The translations under genes and the position numbers were made by a program. A stretch of 18,319 nucleotides of DNA from assembly GCA_964365905.1 (NCBI GenBank), contig CAYIRQ010000012.1, positions 1 through 18,319 of the forward strand, given 5' to 3'. Below the pieces are notes generated by a model. That model saw nothing but the letters and a program-made list of their open reading frames with translations, made no database searches and had not been told where the DNA came from. Of the stretch, positions 13,239 through 18,319 are shown in pieces (position 1 is the stretch's first letter; every line of letters begins with the position of its first letter). Source of the stretch: CAYIRQ01 sp964365905. Lineage in GTDB: Bacteria; Patescibacteriota; Gracilibacteria; Peribacterales; Peribacteraceae.

Positions 13239-14345
13239 CTATAGAACTTTTGCCGCTTCCCTCTCGATTCCAAGCATGCTTGCTTGTTTCATCCCCTCTC
13301 CCAGAGGGGTGCGGTCAGGAGCCTGCCCTGAGCCTGTCGAAGGGTGAGGGGTCTCCTCCGCAAGCCCGATGTGTCCGGCCTGCGCGACCTGCATATCGAG
13401 CTTCAGGTAGTTCGTCTGCACATCGCCCATCTTCGCGGAAGCATTTCCTACGTGCCGCTGGAGCACCTGGAGTTCCGCGCCAAGCTTCCCGCTCTGCTGC
13501 TGAATCCCTCGAATAAGCCCGAGCACCTGCTTCGCGTTCTCCTCAAATTGCTGGCTCTGGTAGGCGAGACGAATGACATTCAGGAAGTAGTAGAAGGACT
13601 GCGGCGAGAGGACATAGACGTGCAGCGACTGCGCGAGATCGGAAAGCTCGCCATCTGCAACGATGTCATGCCAGACGGCTTCGGAAGGCGTGTAGAGGAG
13701 TGCAAACTCGAGCGTGCCTTCGTCGGGGAGAATGTATTTCTTCGCGACATCCCGGATGTGCTTCTTCACATCGTTCCGGAATGCCTTCCGGATTTCCTCA
13801 TCCTCGGGATGTTCCGAGAGTCTGAGATAGTTTTCGAGCGGGAACTTGGCATCAATGCAGATATCGCCGTCCGCCGTCTTCACGAGGAGATCGACGATCA
13901 CGCCGGAACGGAACGTGTGCTGCGCCTCGTAGGATTTCGCGGGAAGGACTTGGCGGACGAGATCCACCAGAGTTTTTTCTCCGAATCCCCCGCGCAGCTT
14001 CGGTGCGCGGAAGGCTTCGTGGAGCTGCTTGATCGCGCCACTCAGTTCTTCCACAGTCCCGTACTGCTTAGAGATCTGCGTCATGAGTCGCGCCGCGGCA
14101 TCGAGGCGCTCATTAATTTGCGTCACCCGCTTATCAATGCGGTCATCCATTCCTCCCAGTTGCCTCCCCATGAGATCGAGCATCTTCTCGAGACGTTGCT
14201 GGATACCCTCGGCATTCTTTCCCATGCCGTCGTGAAGCCTGTCTTTCGTCGCCCCGAGTTCCCCCCGAAGCGCTTTTAGTTCCCAAAGGAGATACACGGC
14301 AATGAGAGAAACGCCGAGAACGGCAATGAGAAGGACAGTCGTCAT
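13239..14345 (-). CDS. rmuC: RmuC-family protein
   Basis: 368 aa. An N-terminal membrane helix (TTVLLIAVLGVSLIAVYLLWEL) is followed by a long coiled coil (about 25-115, with MDDRIDKRVTQINERLDAAA). The nuclease-fold RmuC core follows: LRGGFGEKTLVDLVRQVLP (118-136), FRSGVIVDLLVKTADGDICID (145-165) and AKFPLENYLRL. A second coiled part contains LRGIQQQSGKLGAELQVL-like heptads. RmuC limits rearrangements at inverted repeats in E. coli; its biochemical role is not settled. The C-terminal 40 residues (HPSTGSGQAPDRTPLGEG and on) are translated repeat sequence. I start at ATG 14345, where the helix begins; TGcTATCAT ends 8 nt upstream. Confidence 0.9.
   Translation of the reverse strand: MTTVLLIAVLGVSLIAVYLLWELKALRGELGATKDRLHDGMGKNAEGIQQRLEKMLDLMGRQLGGMDDRIDKRVTQINERLDAAARLMTQISKQYGTVEELSGAIKQLHEAFRAPKLRGGFGEKTLVDLVRQVLPAKSYEAQHTFRSGVIVDLLVKTADGDICIDAKFPLENYLRLSEHPEDEEIRKAFRNDVKKHIRDVAKKYILPDEGTLEFALLYTPSEAVWHDIVADGELSDLAQSLHVYVLSPQSFYYFLNVIRLAYQSQQFEENAKQVLGLIRGIQQQSGKLGAELQVLQRHVGNASAKMGDVQTNYLKLDMQVAQAGHIGLAEETPHPSTGSGQAPDRTPLGEGMKQASMLGIEREAAKVL
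13292..13351. repeat. GC-rich repeat, copy 3, inside the rmuC C-terminus
   Basis: CCCCTCTCCCAGAGGGG, then CCCTGAGCCTGTCGAAGGG (13326-13344) and TGAGGGG. The latter is, from memory, a very widespread intergenic repeat core. Here it is translated as the end of RmuC. Confidence 0.65.
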
Positions 14346-14353
14346 CGTGGCGG

Positions 14354-14362
14354 ATGATAGCA
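14354..14362 (-). promoter_or_regulatory. Extended -10 promoter of rmuC
   Basis: TGcTATCAT on the minus strand, ending 8 nt before ATG 14345. It is back-to-back with the parD promoter 31 nt away. Confidence 0.5.
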
Positions 14363-14392
14363 CATGGTGAACAAGTGTCCACCAAACAAATA

Positions 14393-14428
14393 TTGACAAT
14401 TTTTGCCATACCTCTATACTGTGGGTAT
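14393..14428 (+). promoter_or_regulatory. parDE promoter with overlapping operator dyad
   Basis: A perfect TTGACA (14393-14398), a 16-nt spacer and TATACT (14415-14420) make this the best two-box promoter in the window. The -10 ends 8 nt before ATG 14429, so the mRNA would be nearly leaderless. An inverted repeat, ATACC (14408-14412) and GGTAT (14424-14428), brackets the -10. That is where a ribbon-helix-helix antitoxin would be expected to bind for autorepression. Confidence 0.7.
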
Positions 14429-14683
14429 ATGGCAAGCATTAACATTTCCCTCCCCGAATCCCTCCTCGCGTTCCTGAAGGATCAGGTGAAAAAGTGCGGC
14501 TACAGCACGGCGAGCGAATACGTGCGCGACCTCCTGCGCGCGGCTGCCGAGCGCAAAGCGAGTGCACACCTCGAGAAGCTGCTCCTCGAGGGACTGGAGA
14601 GCGGTGAAGGGAGGATCGTCGATGACGCATTCTGGAAAGAATTCCAGCGTAAAACTGAAGCCCATCGCTCATCGAAGAAGTAA
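14429..14683 (+). CDS. parD: ParD-like ribbon-helix-helix antitoxin
   Basis: 84 aa from ATG 14429, where the RHH begins; an earlier in-frame ATG would translate the promoter. MASINISLPESLLAFLKDQV supplies the DNA-contacting strand and first helix, and YSTASEYVRDLLRAAAER the second helix. The charged C-terminal half (LEKLLLEGLESGEGRIVDDAFWKEF) is the part that wraps the toxin in this family. It neutralises the ParE encoded next: the TAA stop and the parE ATG share one base (TAATG). Autoregulation is expected through the dyad over its promoter. Confidence 0.9.
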   Translation: MASINISLPESLLAFLKDQVKKCGYSTASEYVRDLLRAAAERKASAHLEKLLLEGLESGEGRIVDDAFWKEFQRKTEAHRSSKK

Positions 14684-14997
14684 TGAAGGACGTCATCATT
14701 CAGCCGAGGGCGGAGAGTGATCTCTTCGAGCAGTGGGCATACATCGACAAGGATAATCCGGAAGCAGCGGATCGCTTCACGGAGCAGGCAATGGAGACTT
14801 TTCGTCTCATCGCAACAATGCCCCTCATCGGCACGTTCTACGAATCCCCAAACCCGCAGCTTCAGAGCCTCCGCAAATTTCCCGTGCAGGGCTTCGAACA
14901 ACACCTCATCTTCTATGCGCCGTCTGAAGATCGCATCGAAATCGTCCGGGTGCTTCACAGCAAGAGGGATCTTGAGGGGGTGGTCGGGGAAAAGTGA
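14683..14997 (+). CDS. parE: ParE/RelE-superfamily toxin
   Basis: 104 aa, typical length. The ParE layout is clear: PRAESDLFEQWAYIDKDNPEAA, then FRLIATMPLIG, LRKFPVQGFEQHLIFYAP and EIVRVLHSKRDL. Characterised ParE toxins inhibit DNA gyrase, while other members of the fold cut mRNA; the target here is not shown by sequence. Co-transcribed and coupled with parD. A second, broken copy of its 3' end lies at 15776-15958, beyond the HEPN-MNT pair. Confidence 0.9.
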   Translation: MKDVIIQPRAESDLFEQWAYIDKDNPEAADRFTEQAMETFRLIATMPLIGTFYESPNPQLQSLRKFPVQGFEQHLIFYAPSEDRIEIVRVLHSKRDLEGVVGEK

Positions 14998-14999
14998 GG

Positions 15000-15008
15000 T
15001 GCTATAAT
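15000..15008 (+). promoter_or_regulatory. Extended -10 promoter of the HEPN-MNT module
   Basis: TGcTATAAT, a perfect extended -10, starts just after the parE stop and ends 6 nt before ATG 15015. The expected start of transcription falls on or within a base or two of the ATG, so the mRNA should be leaderless. Confidence 0.65.
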
Positions 15009-15014
15009 CATCAC

Positions 15015-15398
15015 ATGACACAGCAGGAAGCTGTACAACATTGGCGCGAGGGATCAAGAGGCTCACTCATAATGGCGAAGGCAGGACTGCATGAAAAAGA
15101 ATACCTGCTGGCGCTTTTTCACTGCCATCTTGCTGTGGAAAAAGCATTGAAGGCCGAATGGATCGCCGAACATGATGCGCCCGATGTGCCGCACACGCAC
15201 GATCTCAACTATCTCGCAGATCAATTGCATGGCCGCTTTACCGAAGAGCAAAAGAAGCTCTTCAGTGACTTGAACGACTTTGCCGTCACTGCGCGCTACA
15301 GCGACCCTCCTTGGGCGCAAACGCAGGCAACACCTGAACGCACCGCTCTGTGGATTGAAAAAACAGAGAACTTTCTCACTTCATTTCTTCCATCATGA
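15015..15398 (+). CDS. HEPN-domain protein (toxin of a HEPN-MNT module)
   Basis: 127 aa from ATG 15015. HEPN (PF05168-like) features are AVQHWREGSRGSLIMAKAGL, then EKEYLLALFHCHLAVEKALKAEWI with the usual FxxHxAVEKALKA helix, THDLNYLADQL, and FAVTARYSDPPW near the end (compare the family's 'RYPD'). HEPN proteins paired with a nucleotidyltransferase act as RNases or tRNA-targeting toxins in characterised cases. The canonical R-x4-6-H motif is not obvious here, so activity is unproved. It ends in an ATGA overlap with the MNT gene. Its own -10 element separates it from parDE. Confidence 0.88.
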   Translation: MTQQEAVQHWREGSRGSLIMAKAGLHEKEYLLALFHCHLAVEKALKAEWIAEHDAPDVPHTHDLNYLADQLHGRFTEEQKKLFSDLNDFAVTARYSDPPWAQTQATPERTALWIEKTENFLTSFLPS

Positions 15399-15724
15399 AA
15401 CATGTGCCGCCCACTCGTGTGCGAGGGCTTCAAATTGCACAACGCATGAAAAAGCGTTTGCTTTCCGAGGGGATTCCCGTCATTAATGTGTACCTGTTTG
15501 GATCTCTCGCTCGCGGAACCCCTCGCCGATGGAGCGACATCGATATCGCCGTCGTCCATCGCCAGTTTCTTCCCGACAGGTTTGAGGAGCGCTCCCGCAT
15601 CCGGTCCACTCGTGAGGACTTCGACGTTCCCATGGACATCATCTGCCTCCATCCGGAGGATTTCGAGAACCGCTACTGGGCGCTCCCCCAGGAGGTCAAG
15701 AAACACGGGATTCCTGTGGAGTGA
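15395..15724 (+). CDS. MNT-type nucleotidyltransferase (antitoxin of a HEPN-MNT module)
   Basis: 109 aa. The minimal nucleotidyltransferase motif is YLFGSLARGTPRRWSDIDIA, giving G-S plus the D-x-D metal pair, with a third candidate aspartate in VPMDIICL. In known HEPN-MNT pairs such as HepT-MntA, the MNT protein blocks its partner by adding AMP groups; the same is inferred here from order and coupling. It starts inside the HEPN stop codon (ATGA). The full domain is present, ending HGIPVE. Confidence 0.9.
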   Translation: MKHVPPTRVRGLQIAQRMKKRLLSEGIPVINVYLFGSLARGTPRRWSDIDIAVVHRQFLPDRFEERSRIRSTREDFDVPMDIICLHPEDFENRYWALPQEVKKHGIPVE

Positions 15725-15775
15725 GTCCAATATTCAGAAAAAACATGCGGAACGCGGAACTATGCCGCACGGGAG

Positions 15776-15958
15776 GACAGGATCCAGATCGTCCGGGTGC
15801 TTCATGCGTAGCTACGCCAGATCAGGTTGGTGGTTTCTTGCATAGCGCCTGTAGCATCGCAAGCGAAGCCCCGCACCGCCCCGCACCGAGAATACTCTGG
15901 TGTCGGGGCTGGTGCGTGGGTGAAGAGGGATCTCGAGGGGGTGATGGAGGGGGAGTGA
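15776..15958 (+). pseudogene. Broken second copy of the parE 3' end
   Basis: 15776-15808 reads DRIQIVRVLHA, matching DRIEIVRVLHS of the intact ParE, including 17 identical bases (ATCGTCCGGGTGCTTCA). 15923-15958 reads KRDLEGVMEGE and stop, matching KRDLEGVVGEK and stop. Between them 114 bp (15809-15922) are inserted, starting with a TAG. The copy has lost everything upstream of this point. It lies just after the HEPN-MNT genes, so the module sits between two copies of the parE end. Confidence 0.75.
15806..15922. repeat. Palindrome-rich insert in the parE remnant
   Basis: It begins with GCGTAGCTACGC (15806-15817), a perfect 12-bp palindrome overlapping the junction. It ends with an imperfect long hairpin: GCCCCGCACCGCCCCGCACC (from about 15868) against GGTGTCGGGGCTGGTGCG (to about 15917), around GAGAATACTC. 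It could be a REP-like element or a terminator for either flanking unit. Confidence 0.5.
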
Positions 15959-15972
15959 TGCGGATAGTTCTC

Positions 15973-18319
15973 CTACGCTGCCTCCTTCATTTCCCCCTGC
16001 GAAGGCTCAATAAGAAAAATCCTTTGATCATGGTCACCACTCAGAGACTCGAAAACGATTTTTCGCACATCGACACCCGGCTTAACCTTGAACTGCCATC
16101 CGGTGAGTTTACCTCCTTTGGGACCATTCTTTGGAGATAATCGATACTTTTGCACATAATCATCATAAGAGAATTCTCCTTTTTTGACCTCAAGGTACCG
16201 AAGCAATGAAGAAAGTTGGTTGGGCTTTACTGTCTTTGTAAGCAACCGACCTTCATCGGGATCATAGACCTCCACTGTGACGGTAAATGTCCCAGAAAAT
16301 GGATACTCGATGGATCGATCGGGCGTGATCGTGTATTGCAATGCCTTCCGTTTTTCGAGCCTTACCCATTCGCCGGGTTGCTCTACCCATTGGTGATCAG
16401 CCCATTTTTTCGTGTAGACATATGCTCTCTCATCCTTCTCTTGTCCCTTCAAGTGCCACAGGTACTTGGATTTATCAGGACGGAACGTGATCACTCCCAG
16501 AGGAGAAAGATCGAATGTCTGTTCCTTTTGCGGATCCAGAGGCTTGAGATGGTGCTCCTTTCCAGAGGTCGAAACATAGAGTTCCGGTGTGGCGGTTTCC
16601 CGTAAGAATTGCTCAAATCCAACGGTAGTGAGATTCTCGGGCATTTTCTCTCTCTCCACGGGAAAGAATTCATACTCCCGGCTCTCAAGCCACGCAATGT
16701 GGCTCCGGATTGTTCCTCGCACCCGTTCGAGAGCCTCCTGATAGGGATGTTGCTCAGGGACGCTGCGTGTCCAATAGATCCCCGGGAGATCTCGAATTTC
16801 CTTTCGAACGATCCCACGTGCATCGAACATAGGATGTCGATCGAGAATGCGTGCATATTCGAGCAAAAGATTATAATGCTTCTGATTCGGAAACCAGGGA
16901 CCCTTCCCGAAAACACCCACGTGCTCGATCTCCGCATAAATTTCTTTTGTGCGTTTCAGAAACGGCACATATTCCTTCTGCACATCCTCTCCTTCTCTGA
17001 GAAGACGTTCTTTGGCTTGACGGTAGCGCTCGCTGAGCACAATAGATTCTGCAGGATTGGGGTGTTTTATCTCTCCGTCGTCATCAATCGCCAGTTCAAC
17101 GAGGGAGTGCTCACCTCCTGATGTAGGAAGCTTGAAATCGTCATAAGCTGCAATCGTTGCGGAGAGAACCACGAAACGACGATTAAGATCTTCGAGTGTC
17201 TTCCGATGATCTACAATCTTCGCACGATACGTTGCCCGTTCAAGAGTACCATCAGTGAGCTGTTGCTCGAGCTGCTCTATGAGATTCATTGTGCGATCCG
17301 TCTCTTCCTGGGTTTCCTTGAGATCTGCAATGGCAGTATGACAACGGCTTAGATCCATCCGCAATGCCGCATAGGCTTCCGCGCTTTCCAAGGCCTGCTC
17401 CAAAGGCATCTTCTTACTAATAATGGTGAGATCGTTCCGCGAGCCTGTATTTTCCTCGAGGTACTCCTGAACAAAATTGAGATACATTCCCCACACCATA
17501 CGATGCTGCGGAGTTTCAGTACCATCCCGGTTATAGAGCTGGTTGAGCAGGATGGAGGAAAATACATCCTCGGTATCGACCTTCTGGAGAACTCGATGGA
17601 GAAGGTAGCCACTCAGATAATTTTGTCGTGCAATATCTCGCTCCTGTGCCATTTCCTTATCGCTATCCCCTTCCCGCAGTCGCCAGTTCCACGGCATGAC
17701 TCCCCGACTCTTGTCCACTGTAAACAGGTTTGCTGCCGACCAGAATCGTAGATGTTGTGCCGTAGTACGATGCTCAGAATTGTATTCCGTGAGGAGTCTC
17801 TCAATTTGTTCCGGACGCAGTTTACCCTCAAAGGCCTGACGCATTCTTTCTTCTGCACTCGTCTCAATATCTTCAACATTTTTGCGGATTTCTCCTGCAA
17901 TGAATTTGGTTTCTGCTATGAGGGCTTCTGCTCCCAATACCAAGACTGTCGCCGGACCAGCACCTACTTTCATGCGCATGAGGTGAAACGGAATAGGACT
18001 TACAACACGCAGTCCTATCTCCCCGGCCTTGCCCGCACGATGGAGACGCAAGAGATCTGCCAGTGCTTCCTTCTCCCCGATCTCAGCAGTATTCACGTCT
18101 TTCCAGAGCTGCATAAATTCCGGCATGTTCTCCAATCCCGCAGTGAGGATGTTGGCTACACCTACCACTCCTGCCGGACCAAATTTCACGATACGAGCTC
18201 GCAACGGACGCGTATACGCCTGGAGTGCATAACGCGCCTGTTCTGCGGCCCTCTCTGTGCTGTGCGCAAGCGTGCGGACGTTGGCTCGTGCTTCTTCAAA
18301 TTTAGAAAGAATGCCTTCG
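15973..18319 (-). CDS. Large protein of unknown function, N-terminus beyond the window
   Basis: At least 781 aa. The frame is open to the right edge (reading EGILSKFEEARANVRTLA there), so the start is outside. Residues about 1-40 are a charged helix. About 42-65 (KFGPAGVVGVANILTAGLEN) and 105-130 (VGAGPATVLVLGAEALIAE) are Gly/Ala-rich and mildly hydrophobic. About 305-395 is a coiled coil (LKETQEETDRTMNLIEQLEQ, then YRAKIVDHRKTLEDLNRR). The last 200 residues look beta-rich (SGTFTVTVEVYDPDEGRLLT, GKLTGWQFKVKPGVDVRKIV). No catalytic motif or family is recognised. The gene looks less GC-rich than its neighbours, which may point to a different origin or relaxed selection; I did not count it. Confidence 0.8.
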   Translation of the reverse strand, partial: EGILSKFEEARANVRTLAHSTERAAEQARYALQAYTRPLRARIVKFGPAGVVGVANILTAGLENMPEFMQLWKDVNTAEIGEKEALADLLRLHRAGKAGEIGLRVVSPIPFHLMRMKVGAGPATVLVLGAEALIAETKFIAGEIRKNVEDIETSAEERMRQAFEGKLRPEQIERLLTEYNSEHRTTAQHLRFWSAANLFTVDKSRGVMPWNWRLREGDSDKEMAQERDIARQNYLSGYLLHRVLQKVDTEDVFSSILLNQLYNRDGTETPQHRMVWGMYLNFVQEYLEENTGSRNDLTIISKKMPLEQALESAEAYAALRMDLSRCHTAIADLKETQEETDRTMNLIEQLEQQLTDGTLERATYRAKIVDHRKTLEDLNRRFVVLSATIAAYDDFKLPTSGGEHSLVELAIDDDGEIKHPNPAESIVLSERYRQAKERLLREGEDVQKEYVPFLKRTKEIYAEIEHVGVFGKGPWFPNQKHYNLLLEYARILDRHPMFDARGIVRKEIRDLPGIYWTRSVPEQHPYQEALERVRGTIRSHIAWLESREYEFFPVEREKMPENLTTVGFEQFLRETATPELYVSTSGKEHHLKPLDPQKEQTFDLSPLGVITFRPDKSKYLWHLKGQEKDERAYVYTKKWADHQWVEQPGEWVRLEKRKALQYTITPDRSIEYPFSGTFTVTVEVYDPDEGRLLTKTVKPNQLSSLLRYLEVKKGEFSYDDYVQKYRLSPKNGPKGGKLTGWQFKVKPGVDVRKIVFESLSGDHDQRIFLIEPSQGEMKEAA

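Noticed and set aside
13055..13351. CRISPR-like array in the repeat cluster
   Set aside because: Only three imperfect hairpin units in mixed orientation, with no regular spacers and no cas genes.
14354..14428. Earlier in-frame ATG for the antitoxin
   Set aside because: It would translate the TTGACA/TATACT promoter and operator. The RHH strand begins at ATG 14429.
1..18319. TGA read as glycine (as in some CPR lineages)
   Set aside because: TGA ends rnhA, galU, proS, parE, HEPN and the FtsX-like gene exactly where family ends or overlaps are expected, so it is a stop here.
1..18319. tRNA, rRNA or other structured RNA genes
   Set aside because: I saw no T-loop-like GGTTCGAATCC pattern with pairing arms, no rRNA motif and no riboswitch-like aptamer; this was by eye only.

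Overview
The window reads as a piece of a Candidate Phyla Radiation (Patescibacteria) genome of moderate-to-high GC, perhaps Peribacteria/Peregrinibacteria-like. Reasons: short, tightly packed genes; a ComEC without its usual C-terminal nuclease-like domain; VanW, divergent-PAP2 and RmuC proteins beside core genes; tail-to-tail gene overlaps; and many small palindromic repeats inside and between genes. TGA is used as a normal stop (rnhA, recO's partner, HEPN, parE), so this is not a lineage that reads TGA as glycine. The phylum call is inference from gene style only.

Layout. 1-125 is the 3' end of an IS5-like (DDE_Tnp_4) transposase. 126-807 holds no convincing gene beyond a possible 40-aa ORF and a strong stem-loop. 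808-1245 (-) is a small four-helix membrane protein, divergent from a membrane-anchored methyltransferase (1374-1961, +). Then comes a minus-strand block, 6373 to 1919: divergent-PAP2 protein, prolyl-tRNA synthetase, a secreted protein with 24 cysteines, and ComEC. A plus-strand pair follows: RNase HI with a ribbon-helix-helix-like N-terminus, overlapped by a secreted VanW protein. VanW runs 205 nt tail-to-tail into recO (-), which is translationally coupled to an FtsX-like protein broken by a 100-N assembly gap. Next are a TPR protein and galU (-), then a glucan phosphorylase (+) divergent from galU. The two enzymes could link stored glucan to UDP-glucose through glucose-1-phosphate. A hairpin-rich repeat cluster separates it from rmuC (-). 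14429-15724 is a two-module toxin-antitoxin cluster: parD-parE, then HEPN-MNT, followed by a broken second copy of the parE 3' end. 15973 to the right edge is an unrecognised large protein on the minus strand, incomplete at its N-terminus.

Regulation. The most striking shared signal is a promoter-like element, TGn-TAYAMT or close to it, lying only 6-10 nt upstream of the start codon of most transcription-unit first genes (comEC, proS, ftsX-like, TPR, rmuC, HEPN; TATA-type boxes also before parD and rnhA; 16 nt before glgP). If real, most mRNAs here are leaderless or nearly so. Shine-Dalgarno sequences are largely absent, which fits. One of these -10 elements is supplied by a mobile-looking double hairpin between the PAP2 gene and proS.

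The other theme is palindromic repeats inserted in frame into proteins: a perfect 34-bp palindrome and a second repeat inside comEC, two in galU, and repeat-derived sequence at the C-terminus of RmuC.
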